DNA of 64,000 bases. Source: Clostridium sp. D53t1_180928_C8. Lineage in GTDB: Bacteria > Bacillota > Clostridia > Clostridiales > Clostridiaceae. This document shows, in pieces, positions 39,376-47,844 of this stretch (its first letter is position 1; every line of letters begins with the position of its first letter). A program made the translations under genes and the position numbers. The notes under the pieces are model-generated. The model searched no databases. It had not been told where the DNA came from and saw only the letters and a program-made list of their open reading frames with translations. Location of the stretch: assembly GCF_015667795.1 (NCBI RefSeq), contig NZ_JADPEL010000009.1:62001-126000 (forward strand). The letters are read 5' to 3'.

Positions 39376-39384
39376 ATAGAAGCG

Positions 39385-39413
39385 TTGATATTAAGCCATT
39401 TATATGGTATCAT
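39385..39413 (+). promoter_or_regulatory. Putative promoter of the tyrosine recombinase gene
   Basis: TTGATA (39385-39390) and TATCAT (39408-39413) are 17 bases apart. Confidence 0.6.
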
Positions 39414-39431
39414 AAATATATAAAAATACAA

Positions 39432-39467
39432 AATACGCAGTTTTTAAAAACAAAACACGCAGTTTTA
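39432..39467 (+). repeat. CGCAGTTTT direct repeats in the recombinase leader
   Basis: ACGCAGTTTT occurs at 39435-39444 and again at 39457-39466, exactly 22 bases apart, each preceded by AAAA(T/C). The same core is in both arms of the palindrome at 39338-39375. The copies lie between the promoter and the start codon of the recombinase. Confidence 0.65.
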
Positions 39468-39508
39468 TTTTGAGTAAAAATCGATTTGTACGAGAAAGGA
39501 AATTTTAA

Positions 39509-40330
39509 ATGAATTTAAATAATGAAATGCTAGAGATGATGAAATTCTACGAATTTTATAAACAAATGAAAGCACATGAAGAAAATAATGAGTTTACTAA
39601 TAAAACTAAAGAAAATCTACCCAAAACAGAGGGAGCAAACAATATTTCTAAAAAAATAGCTCAAAAAACAGAGGGAGCAATTTTAAATGATAAAATTTCA
39701 AGTAAATTTGGTGAAAATATAAAAGAAGAAGGTAAAAAGAAAAATTATAAAGCAACAAGACCATTAGAGGTAGAAGAATATGAAACAATAATCAAATTAT
39801 GTAAGGAAGGCTTTAGTTATTATGATAAAAACACAGGGAGAGAAAGAAAATTTAGACCAAATCCATCTTTGGCATTTGCTTTAGCACTTCAAGCAACTTT
39901 AGGATTTAGAGCTTCAGATATAGTTAATTTAAAGGTTTCAGATTTTAATAGAAGTAAATTTGCCATAAAAGAAATAAAAACAGGTAAGTGGCAAAATAGA
40001 GATTTAAATGATTCAATGTATAACAAGTTATTAGAATATGCAGTAAATAACAAATTAGATAAGGATGATTTTATTTATCCAAACAAAGTAAGAAACATGC
40101 AGCAACAATTAAAAATTATTACTGATTATTTAGGATACAAAAATATTGGTACACACTCATTTAGAAAACTTTTTGCTCATACATTATATGAAGAATCAGG
40201 ACACGATATCGAATTAGTTAGACATGTACTAAATCATTCTGATATAAAAACAACTATGAGATATTTAGGTGTAAGTATGAAGAAGTTAAAAGAGATGAGT
40301 AGTAAAATTGACTTCTCTTATGCACTATAA
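39509..40330 (+). CDS. Tyrosine recombinase/integrase
   Basis: The catalytic domain (about 90-273) has Arg in TLGFRASDIVNL, Lys in IKTGKWQNRDL, HSFRKLFAH (His-x-x-Arg), NHSDIKTTMRYLG and the nucleophile Tyr252. The N-terminal part is short and charged and lacks an obvious SAM-like core-binding domain, unlike the Xer-type recombinase at 17841. Two PKTEGA/QKTEGA repeats (about residues 39-57) are encoded by the DNA repeat AAAACAGAGGGAGC, which recurs out of frame over the stop codon. The ribosome binding site is AAAGGAAA. The target site is unknown. Confidence 0.88.
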   Translation: MNLNNEMLEMMKFYEFYKQMKAHEENNEFTNKTKENLPKTEGANNISKKIAQKTEGAILNDKISSKFGENIKEEGKKKNYKATRPLEVEEYETIIKLCKEGFSYYDKNTGRERKFRPNPSLAFALALQATLGFRASDIVNLKVSDFNRSKFAIKEIKTGKWQNRDLNDSMYNKLLEYAVNNKLDKDDFIYPNKVRNMQQQLKIITDYLGYKNIGTHSFRKLFAHTLYEESGHDIELVRHVLNHSDIKTTMRYLGVSMKKLKEMSSKIDFSYAL

Positions 40331-40345
40331 AACAGAGGGAGCCAA
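39623..40345 (+). repeat. Three copies of AAAACAGAGGGAGC around the recombinase gene
   Basis: The 14-base sequence lies at 39623-39636 and 39665-39678 (42 bases apart, inside the 5' part of the gene). A third copy is at 40329-40342, overlapping the stop codon in another reading frame. Conservation in different frames points to a DNA-level role. No other copy was noticed in the window. Confidence 0.75.
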
Positions 40346-40409
40346 TAAAAATTATAAACTATAAGCTTAAATTTATATATTATCTAATATTATTAAGAGG
40401 AAGTGCTAT

Positions 40410-40736
40410 ATGAATAAATTTGTAAAAGTAATTATAGATAGGCCTTTAGGGAGTTATCATCCTACTCATAAATATATTTACTACACTGTAAATTACGGCT
40501 ATATTCCAGAAGTTATGGCTGGAGATCTTGAAGAACAAGATGCTTATGTTTTGGGTGTAGACATCCCCCTACAAGAGTTTGAAGGAGAAGTTATTGCTAT
40601 AATACATAGAAAAAATGATATTGAAAATAAATGGGTTGTTGTACCTACAGGCACTAAACTATCCGAAAAACAAATTCAAGAATTAGTACATTTCCAAGAA
40701 CAATATTTTGATATCTTTATTGAGATGCTTATATAA
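40410..40736 (+). CDS. Small inorganic pyrophosphatase-like protein
   Basis: The 108-residue protein has the core of family I pyrophosphatases: IDRPLGSYHPTH, YTVNYGYIPEV, and EEQDAYVLGVDIP (the metal-binding Asp cluster, normally DGDPxDA). VIAIIHRKND and KWVVVP follow. It is only about 60% of the usual length and lacks the N-terminal strand and C-terminal helices, a form common in clostridia. It may hydrolyse pyrophosphate or a related compound; activity of this short form is inference. It follows the recombinase by 79 bases with its own GAGGAAGTG ribosome binding site. Confidence 0.75.
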   Translation: MNKFVKVIIDRPLGSYHPTHKYIYYTVNYGYIPEVMAGDLEEQDAYVLGVDIPLQEFEGEVIAIIHRKNDIENKWVVVPTGTKLSEKQIQELVHFQEQYFDIFIEMLI

Positions 40737-40753
40737 ACTATTTAATTCTTATC

Positions 40754-40813
40754 TATACAAAACTGTTATATTAAAATATTGGTAACAACAATTTAATATA
40801 ACAGTTTTGTATA
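40754..40813. repeat. Perfect inverted repeat with 22-bp arms
   Basis: The arms are 40754-40775 and 40792-40813, each ending in ACTGTTATATTAAA or its complement, around a 16-base loop. There is no T run after it on the plus strand. It may be a terminator of the pyrophosphatase-like gene or the remains of a small mobile element. Confidence 0.75.
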
Positions 40814-41003
40814 ATAGTCAATATGAATACTTCTTACAATAGGTATTTATAAAGAAATAATTAATTTCATATAAAATTTTTAATAAAATTTTATATTCAT
40901 GTAAATTAAGATATAATAAACAAGCCACTACACGCTTAAAATACTGGCCAAGTTATTTTTAATATTTTATATAATATTAAACCCCTACTATATATTTAAA
41001 AAT

Positions 41004-41921
41004 TTATATATTTAGCTTCTTTAACTTTATATTCTTCCATGATATATAACTATTCACTTCATATATTGATTTATAATCAACATCATTTTCTTCAATTAGT
41101 TCCCTATTATTTTTATAATTGAACAATCTAAAATATAAATAGTGATCCAGATATTTAGTTGCAACTCCTCTAAATTTAACAAGCCATCTTTTTGTATTAT
41201 TAGAATAACACTTATCTATAATATTATTACATTGTGGTTTTAATTTTGTTTTATAAATCTCATTAAACGCTTCAGAAAAAGCTTTTAACTTTCCATCAAA
41301 ATGTCCTACAACATAGGAACCTTTCTCCAGTCTAGGAATTATATTATCACGCACTTCATATATACCAAAAATATTTCGTGCTGCAAAAATGGGAATTGAA
41401 TCTGAAATATTATTTATTGCATTTACAACTACTATTTTGTCTCTTTTTTTATTTTCAAGTTCTCTAGAGCCTTTAAAATTCTCAGTTATTATCATCTTAC
41501 TTAATTCAACATGATTATTTATTTTTTCAATATAATATTTCATTTTTAAATCAAATAAACATCTATGCCTCCAGAAAAAAGATGTAACAATTGTTATATT
41601 TAATTTTTCTGCACATTGCCTTATTGTAAGTCCTTCATTCAATAAAGAAAAATACTCTTGAAACTTTTGTTTAAATTTTTTAGAGTATCTAAATACATTA
41701 TAAATTTCACTTGTAAAAGTTTTGCCACAATTAATATTCTTACATTTATATCTTTGGGCTTTATTATAATTACCATATTTAATAAATTCTTTATTTTTAC
41801 AGTACGGGCATTTATCTATAGTTTTACTTTTTAACATTATAAAATTACTATCATTTATATTAGAATTAATTACTTTATATTTAGAGATATTTTTAATTAA
41901 GTTCTTATAAATATTATCCAT
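41004..41921 (-). CDS. IS1595/ISXO2-like transposase-related protein
   Basis: A zinc ribbon (CPYCKNKEFIKYGNYNKAQRY, in parts CPYCKNKE and QRYKCKNINCGKTF) is followed by a helix-turn-helix (LTIRQCAEKLNITIVTSFFWRH) typical of IS1595-group transposases. A divergent DDE-like domain comes last. Where the family has DExYF...KG, this protein has IITENFKGSRE, and further acidic residues are hard to place. The catalytic triad may be incomplete. No terminal inverted repeats or target duplications were found around the gene. It could be an immobile remnant or a domesticated DNA-binding protein. Confidence 0.6.
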   Translation of the reverse strand: MDNIYKNLIKNISKYKVINSNINDSNFIMLKSKTIDKCPYCKNKEFIKYGNYNKAQRYKCKNINCGKTFTSEIYNVFRYSKKFKQKFQEYFSLLNEGLTIRQCAEKLNITIVTSFFWRHRCLFDLKMKYYIEKINNHVELSKMIITENFKGSRELENKKRDKIVVVNAINNISDSIPIFAARNIFGIYEVRDNIIPRLEKGSYVVGHFDGKLKAFSEAFNEIYKTKLKPQCNNIIDKCYSNNTKRWLVKFRGVATKYLDHYLYFRLFNYKNNRELIEENDVDYKSIYEVNSYISWKNIKLKKLNI

Positions 41922-42105
41922 ATTATCACCAATCGTAATTATTAACAGGTTTATATGATTTTAAACATATATACTTAATTTAAAATCCATCTAGACAATA
42001 ATGATACAAGGATTCTTAAAAATATCTTGATATTTAAAATACTTATATATTTGGTACAATACTATGGCGTTTTACAGATAACTCTATAAAATCTTCTAAA
42101 AATTT
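41922..42105. other. Intergenic region, no gene seen
   Basis: AT-rich, without a supported open frame or repeat. Confidence 0.5.
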
Positions 42106-42150
42106 AAAGAGTAGATAGAATCATATATATTAAAATTCTATCTACTCTTT
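42106..42150 (-). terminator. Terminator of the DUF4003 gene
   Basis: AAAGAGTAGATAGAAT / ATTCTATCTACTCTTT with a 13-base loop. Confidence 0.8.
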
Positions 42151-42176
42151 ATAAATAACCGAAAACTATCAATATA

Positions 42177-43178
42177 TTAAGATGATGATCCACTTGAAGC
42201 TGCTGCTGATGCTGCCGCCGCTGAAGAAGCGGCTATTATAGCTGTTTGCATAGCTATAACAACTGTTAATGCTACATTATTTGTACTATCTATAAGACTA
42301 TCTTTTAAATCATTATCTAAATTATCTAAATACTCCATAGATACTAAAACTGTAGAAAGCATGTTTCTTAATTGACTTCCTAATGCAAAATTTCCAAATC
42401 CCTTATGAGTTTTTAACTCCTTACTTAATTCAACTACATTCTTTGCAAAGCCTTCTTTATTGTCAGTTAAAAAGCTAACAATTCCTAATAGAGGTAAATA
42501 AAAATCCTTTAATGGAACTTTATTTTCCTTTAAAACATAATACATTTCTATTACTTTTTTACACTTATCTTTTGAAGATAAATTTATTAATGATAATATA
42601 TGTGATAAAGCTTGAATATTATTACTTGAAGAAATCTTTTCTCTTTTTATTAACTCATAACATTCTTCAATATCAGTAAATGTTTTTTCAATATCTGAAG
42701 ATGTAGTAGCAATTATAGCTGCTGAAGAAATATCCTCTCTTCCAGTTAAGAATCTATGATTTTTCTTCATATAATCATAAGCAATTTTTGTATTTCTTAC
42801 TGCATCATCAGTATTAATTCTATCTTTAGAATTAAAAATTATTTGAGCTGCTATAATTAAGTACTCACTACTTGAAAATTCTTCTTTTAATTTATTGTAA
42901 ATAAAAATTATATCCCTTAAACTACTTTCCATATCCTCTTCTAGAGAAATAGCTATAGCTGTAGTTAATCTATTTGTGCCCCTAAAATTCGAAAATACAG
43001 ATGTGTTTTCTTTTATTTTTTGTAAAGCTAAATTAATTCTATCTGAATCAATTTTATTATTTTTAATAGTAACTGCTAAAGCACTACACTTCTTTTGGAC
43101 CTCATACATATTCCAAGAGCCCTTAATATCTTTTAAAGCATTATCATTTTCTAAAAACAAGTTGATTTTTTCGTTCAT
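42177..43178 (-). CDS. DUF4003 family protein
   Basis: A 333-residue helical protein with the DUF4003 pattern (GSWNMYEVQKKCSALAV, FRGTNRLTTAIAISLEED, HRFLTGREDISSAAIIAT). It ends in an alanine/serine-rich hydrophobic stretch (VVIAMQTAIIAASSAAAA) and a Ser/Gly tail, as is common in this family. No function is established. The frame opens at a GTG which is part of GGGGTGA; the ATG at 43178 is preferred. Confidence 0.8.
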   Translation of the reverse strand: MNEKINLFLENDNALKDIKGSWNMYEVQKKCSALAVTIKNNKIDSDRINLALQKIKENTSVFSNFRGTNRLTTAIAISLEEDMESSLRDIIFIYNKLKEEFSSSEYLIIAAQIIFNSKDRINTDDAVRNTKIAYDYMKKNHRFLTGREDISSAAIIATTSSDIEKTFTDIEECYELIKREKISSSNNIQALSHILSLINLSSKDKCKKVIEMYYVLKENKVPLKDFYLPLLGIVSFLTDNKEGFAKNVVELSKELKTHKGFGNFALGSQLRNMLSTVLVSMEYLDNLDNDLKDSLIDSTNNVALTVVIAMQTAIIAASSAAAASAAASSGSSS

Positions 43179-43305
43179 AATTTTCACCCCACAATTTTCC
43201 TTAAGTTAATTATAAGTTATTAATTACTACTTTTCAATATATTTTTTACCATTTTTAAAAATATTTTTTACTCTATACGATGCTTTAGTTTCTATTCAAT
43301 CATTT

Positions 43306-44007
43306 TTAAATATTGTCTCTCTTTAATATTTCTCTTGCTCTATATAAAGAATCTTTAGAATTATACCAGGGTTCATTTTGATATCTATAGTCAAATTTAT
43401 TAATGAACCATTCTAAATCATTTTCTAACTCTTTACAATATTTAAGTTGAACTGCAGTTATTTCGTCTTTAAATATTTCAAAATCATTTTTATTGAATTT
43501 ATCTTTAGCACCATTAAGAAGTAACTTATTATGCTTAAAACAAAAACATTGTTGTGATCTAAAATTCTCTCTAAAAGAGTTTGTATTCTTCCATAAATCT
43601 AAAGTAATATCAATATCCATATTCATAGCTTTAAGATTTACCTTCTCACACACAAAGCACTTTTTGTCATTTGATTTTTTCATAAACAGTTTTGTTTTTT
43701 TATTTTCAATTTGTCCGCTTTCCATTTTTCTTATTTCTAATGTAATAAGCTTTTTAAGCATTATAGCCATTCCTAACTTATCTTGCATATCTTCGATTTT
43801 ACTCATATGATAATCACAAAATGTATACTCGTTCCCAAACTTAGGGAAGAATTCTAAATCCATAACTAAATCTGTAGATATAGCATTTAGTACTTGGTTT
43901 TCAAAATCCTCTATACATCTACATAAAGCACACTTTTCTTTCTTTTCAAAGCTCTCATAAATTCTAATATGTTCAATATTTAGTTTCTCTAATTCCCCAT
44001 TTACCAT
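43306..44007 (-). CDS. DUF6062-like protein with CxxC and FCxxH motifs
   Basis: The protein has two copies of a likely metal-binding unit: CALCRC with YTFCDYHMSK (about residues 29-80), then CFVCEK with CFCFKHNKLL (about 115-165). This matches the clostridial family named DUF6062. The function is unknown. An ATG at 44019 overlaps the GGAG ribosome binding site, so the start at 44007 is preferred, giving 233 residues. Confidence 0.7.
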   Translation of the reverse strand: MVNGELEKLNIEHIRIYESFEKKEKCALCRCIEDFENQVLNAISTDLVMDLEFFPKFGNEYTFCDYHMSKIEDMQDKLGMAIMLKKLITLEIRKMESGQIENKKTKLFMKKSNDKKCFVCEKVNLKAMNMDIDITLDLWKNTNSFRENFRSQQCFCFKHNKLLLNGAKDKFNKNDFEIFKDEITAVQLKYCKELENDLEWFINKFDYRYQNEPWYNSKDSLYRAREILKRDNI

Positions 44008-44029
44008 ATACTTCTCCATTTCTTTAATT

Positions 44030-44464
44030 TTATAGCCACTTTGATTTTAAAATTAAATTTCCAGCATTTTTGTAATTAAACTTTTCATAAAAATGATTAT
44101 GCATTTTATCATTAACAGCTTGTAATTGTATCATTGATGCTCCTAGCACCTTAACTTACCTCTCAAGTTCCATCATAAATTCAGTACCAATTCCCTTATT
44201 CTGATATTTATGATTAACAACAATTTCAATTAAATCATACGCTTTTATATCATCATATTGTTCAAAATATCCAATAACAAATCCTAAAATATTATCATCT
44301 TCTTCTAATATTAAACAATATGAATCTTCTCTACTCCATACTTGATGAATACGCTTATAAGTTGTTTCCGTTGTCCACATACTACCTTCTTGATTATTAT
44401 AATAATCAATGTATATAGGAATAACCTTTTCAATATCAGTTTCTTTCATAATACTATATCTCAT
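44030..44464 (-). pseudogene. GNAT acetyltransferase gene with an in-frame stop
   Basis: The first 102 codons are a good GNAT N-terminal part with acetyl-CoA loop YQNKGIGTEF. They end at a TAA (44156-44158). The same frame continues for 41 more codons with the expected GNAT C-terminus (KVLGASMIQLQAVND, HFYEKFNYKNAGNLILKSKWL) to a second stop at 44030-44032. A single nonsense mutation has thus split an otherwise normal 144-codon gene. The ribosome binding site GGAGGG is intact. Confidence 0.85.
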
Positions 44465-44720
44465 AATTCCCTCCTACCTATGTTAAATCTAATTATAATA
44501 AATTTATTTATGCAACTTAAAATCTTTCTAGTTAATATGCTAATATAAGTATTACTTGTTTTATTATACCATATATTGTTTTACCAAACTTAATATTCAT
44601 TCTGTACACTATAAATATAGTAAAAACGTATTTTTTTAGTTCTACATAATAATACCTCTTTATATGAATCAATGAAAAAAGTTAGTAAATACTAATAAAA
44701 AGTATTTATGAGATGATTAT

Positions 44721-44942
44721 TTGAATAAGAAAAATATACAAAGACCCGAAGGAGATAGTACATTTAATTTTATTGTAAAAATTCAAGTAACTCCATTTGT
44801 TGGTGCACATAAAACTATTGGAATTGATAATATCACTATAGAGATAAGTGCTTTAACTGAAACGAAAGTTTTAAACTTTGAACATTTAAAAAGTTACGAT
44901 ATTATTTCTAGTTCAATAAAAGCTTATAATATATTACCCTAA
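44721..44942 (+). CDS. Hypothetical protein, 73 residues
   Basis: An open frame from a TTG, with a weak GAGATGA in front. The composition looks like coding sequence (Ile/Thr-rich beta strands) but no family is recognised. A strong terminator follows the stop closely, which supports transcription. It might be a fragment of a larger gene. Confidence 0.4.
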   Translation: MNKKNIQRPEGDSTFNFIVKIQVTPFVGAHKTIGIDNITIEISALTETKVLNFEHLKSYDIISSSIKAYNILP

Positions 44943-44963
44943 GCATAGGATAATATATAAAAC

Positions 44964-45007
44964 AAGGTAAGATATAGTCTATATTTAACTAGACTATATC
45001 TTACCTT
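44964..45007 (+). terminator. Strong hairpin terminator
   Basis: A perfect 18-bp stem (AAGGTAAGATATAGTCTA and its complement) with an 8-base loop and ATTTC after it. Confidence 0.75.
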
Positions 45008-45039
45008 ATTTCATTCTTTAATTTAATAATACATTTTCA

Positions 45040-45312
45040 CTATATTCCCTTTAACTTTAATTTCATTTTGAAGAATACCACTATTATTACTCTAATAATA
45101 ATTGTAATTTGCACTTCTATTTCACTGCCAGTGGATAAGTAAATAAGCCTTTTAGAAAGAACTTCCTTCATCTTATTAAATGCTTTTTCTCCAGTACAAG
45201 GACATGTGTAATAGTACGTAGAATTATAATTTAATCTTTCCGCAATTTTATATATTAAAGCATTATTTTCTATTCTTTTTGATATTGGATTATATAAAAA
45301 ATTATTTGTATG
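45040..45312 (-). pseudogene. Open-frame remnant after the phosphorylase gene
   Basis: A 90-codon frame without a start codon runs from just after the phosphorylase stop to a TAG at 45040-45042. It contains STYYYTCPCTGEKAFNKMKE and a hydrophobic end. It has the look of a decayed gene, but I cannot name the family. The rest of the 44943-45317 gap holds only the terminator. Confidence 0.3.
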
Positions 45313-45317
45313 TTAAA

Positions 45318-46088
45318 CTATTCTATATTGATTAAAGTATCCAAGCAAAGTTTTAATGCATATTGAAATGAATCTCCTCCCCAATTTCTTGCATCATATT
45401 TCTCAATATCAGCTAGACTGTCAGCTGTAAACAAAATTTCTCCCCATATTACTCCTCTCATTTGCGCACAAGCAGCTAATGCAGAACATTCCATTTCAAC
45501 AACTGAGCAACCTTCTTCTTTTCTATATAATACCTTTTCTTTTGTTTCTCGATAAAATCCATCCGTAGACCAGGATATAACCTCAGTATATTTTAGCGAA
45601 TGCTCTTTTAATGTTTTTTCAATTGCTCTTAATGCAGATTTATTAATATCAACATAGCGTGATGGTATCATATAGTGATAAGATGTACCTTCATCTCTTA
45701 GAGCTTTTTTAGGAATAAGGAAAGTATTTTCCGGAAAATTCTCTAATGCTCCACAAGAGCCAGCCGAAATAATTTCTTTAACACCATAACCTATTAACCA
45801 ATCCAATAATTGTGTTGCTGGTGCTGAACCTACTGGAGCTTGACACAAACAAATATTTTCTCCTCTATAGTTAGTTACATATATAGGATATATTTTTGTT
45901 GCTGAAATAAAATTAGATACTTGTACACATTTATTATTTTTTGCATATTTATCTATATGTTCACCTAAAAAAGCAAAAACAGCTTTTCGTGGTAAATGTA
46001 AATCAAGCTTTTCATGATTTGGCATAATAACAGATTGATAATCCGTATCAAATTCTAAAATTGGAATTTCATTTTTTATAATACTCAC
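45318..46088 (-). CDS. Nucleoside phosphorylase (PNP/UDP family)
   Basis: The 256-residue protein shows the family-1 phosphorylase pattern: APVGSAPATQLLDWLIGYG (phosphate and ribose loop) and ISAGSCGAL, then STDGFYRE, and VVEMECSALAACAQMRG (the MEC/MEM ribose-binding element). It cleaves a nucleoside with phosphate to a base and ribose 1-phosphate; whether uridine or a purine nucleoside cannot be told. It stands alone but fits the purine-breakdown operon located 4 kb to the right. Confidence 0.88.
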   Translation of the reverse strand: MSIIKNEIPILEFDTDYQSVIMPNHEKLDLHLPRKAVFAFLGEHIDKYAKNNKCVQVSNFISATKIYPIYVTNYRGENICLCQAPVGSAPATQLLDWLIGYGVKEIISAGSCGALENFPENTFLIPKKALRDEGTSYHYMIPSRYVDINKSALRAIEKTLKEHSLKYTEVISWSTDGFYRETKEKVLYRKEEGCSVVEMECSALAACAQMRGVIWGEILFTADSLADIEKYDARNWGGDSFQYALKLCLDTLINIE

Positions 46089-46125
46089 ATTTATTCCTCC
46101 CTTTCATTTCTGGTTTATACAATAA

Positions 46126-46224
46126 TTATATTTTAAAATTTGTAAACTTACTTAAAACAAAGCCATGCTTCTCATAAAATCTAATCAATTTACTTACCTC
46201 TTGAATATCTTTTACAATATAACC
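46126..46224 (-). pseudogene. C-terminal remnant of a GNAT gene
   Basis: In frame directly after the stop of the neighbouring GNAT gene, the codons read GYIVKDIQEVSKLIRFYEK then HGFVLSKF to a TAA at 46126-46128. This is the end of a second, otherwise deleted GNAT protein. Confidence 0.6.
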
Positions 46225-46749
46225 CTAATCTAAAGTTACCCAATACCTTTGTGTAATTCGATTTCCATCTAGAACTTCATTTTCTAATATACCACCATTT
46301 CTAACAATAGTCTTTGCAGATGCAACATTATCTTTATTACAAGTGATTAATACTTTCTTTATATTAATTTTTAAACATTCTATTAAAGCTAATGATAACA
46401 TTTCAGTTGCATATCCCTGTTGTCTCTCTGACTTTCTAATACTGTATCCTATATGACCACCAAAATTTAATAAATACTCATTTAAGCTATGTCTAATATC
46501 GATCATTCCAATTAAGCGATTATCTTCAGTTGAAATAGCCATATATGTTGTTGCTGGAACTAATCCCTCTCTTACAGTTTCTTCTTTTAAATTATCACAA
46601 AAGTTACTATACCACTCTTCAAAAGTTTCAGTATTTTTCAACCCTGCAGTACCATCCATACTATCCCCATTTTCAATAAATTCTCTTTTATAATTCATAA
46701 TCATTTCTTTATGCTCCGGTATTGGTAAAACTAATTTTAATCTATTCAT
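46225..46749 (-). CDS. GNAT family N-acetyltransferase
   Basis: A complete 174-residue GNAT of the GNAT_3/4 type: MNRLKLVLP start, GGHIGYSIRKSERQQGYATEML (acetyl-CoA loop RQQGYA) and a C-terminal NGNRITQRYWV-type ending (DGNRITQRYWVTLD). The substrate is unknown. Confidence 0.85.
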   Translation of the reverse strand: MNRLKLVLPIPEHKEMIMNYKREFIENGDSMDGTAGLKNTETFEEWYSNFCDNLKEETVREGLVPATTYMAISTEDNRLIGMIDIRHSLNEYLLNFGGHIGYSIRKSERQQGYATEMLSLALIECLKINIKKVLITCNKDNVASAKTIVRNGGILENEVLDGNRITQRYWVTLD

Positions 46750-46933
46750 TATCTTTTCACCTCGACAAATATCTATAATATTCTCAAATTTTCTGTTTAT
46801 TAATAATTATATCCTAAAATTTACAAAATAAAAAGGAAACCCTTTAGATCTCCGAAAACTTAGTTATCATTATTTGATTGTATTTTATTTATTATAGCAA
46901 TTGGATTTATTATAATACCAAATATAAACATAT

Positions 46934-47231
46934 CTAATAGTCTTTACTACTTAACATATTAATTACTTTATCTATATCAGTACATTCAGCATATCTATCC
47001 TTCCATATAAATTGATTATAGTATTTGTAACTCTCTTCTCCACTAAAATACTCATTATTAATAGTTGAATTAGTCTGACTTGGTACTATCATATTAAATC
47101 CATGTTCAAAACCACATTTTATTGTAGCATCCATGCATTTATCAGTTTGAAGTCCAACAACAACTATACTTTTTTCATTTTTTCTTTTAAATATTCTAAT
47201 AAACCAGTTCCTCTAAATGAACTATTTACAT
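46934..47231 (-). pseudogene. Cysteine hydrolase (isochorismatase family) remnant
   Basis: The C-terminal third of an isochorismatase-like protein is visible as VVVGLQTDKCMDATIKCGFE followed by HGFNMIVPSQTNST. The first visible part (NVNSSFRGTGLLEYLKEK) is in another frame, so there is a frameshift near 47180. The N-terminal two thirds with the catalytic Asp and Lys are gone. The remnant begins right at the stop codon of the methyltransferase gene, which suggests a deletion junction. Confidence 0.75.
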
Positions 47232-47783
47232 TTACTTCTTAATTGCTACATAAAAAACTTTATAAGTTCTATCCTCTATTGGAGCCATTTTAAAATTCTT
47301 ATATCTTCCAACTATATGAAATCCTGAATTTAAAAGATACTTGTTCATATCTTCTACTGAGTATGCTCTTTGAATATGAGTCTCTATACCTTCCTTACCA
47401 AAATCAAAAATTGTTGTACCTATTTGGTTTTTTCTATCATATTCTAAAACTTGTTTAAATTTTATACCATCAAACTCTCTGGTAATCATATCAAATTCTT
47501 TGTTTAATTTAAAATTTTTCATATCAGATACAAAAAATTCAATTCCTTTTGTAATTTCTTTTGCTATATCAATCATATCTTTTGAAATATCAATTCCACT
47601 AACATCAAAATTCATATTTTTTAATTCATTTACAAGTATACCAGTACCACAACCAACATCTAATATGGAGCTTATATCTAAACTCAATTTATCAATTACA
47701 TTAATAACTAAGTCTACATATCTAACACTATCTTTACCCCAATCTTTTTTATAAAATTTAGATAATCTCTCATAGGCTTTCAC
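47232..47783 (-). CDS. SAM-dependent methyltransferase, probably internally deleted
   Basis: Residues 38-60 contain motif I as ILDVGCGTGILVNELK, followed by VSGIDISKDMIDIA. After FDMIT the sequence jumps to FDGIKFKQVLEYDRKNQIG, a part that in this family lies some 50-60 residues later. The usual CFDSINYL segment is missing. The frame is intact, so a shortened 183-residue protein could be made, but activity is doubtful. Confidence 0.65.
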   Translation of the reverse strand: MKAYERLSKFYKKDWGKDSVRYVDLVINVIDKLSLDISSILDVGCGTGILVNELKNMNFDVSGIDISKDMIDIAKEITKGIEFFVSDMKNFKLNKEFDMITREFDGIKFKQVLEYDRKNQIGTTIFDFGKEGIETHIQRAYSVEDMNKYLLNSGFHIVGRYKNFKMAPIEDRTYKVFYVAIKK

Positions 47784-47844
47784 TTTAAATTCCCCCTTAC
47801 CTTTTATAACTTAATAAGCTTTTTTATAAAAAGTTTTCTTTAAA

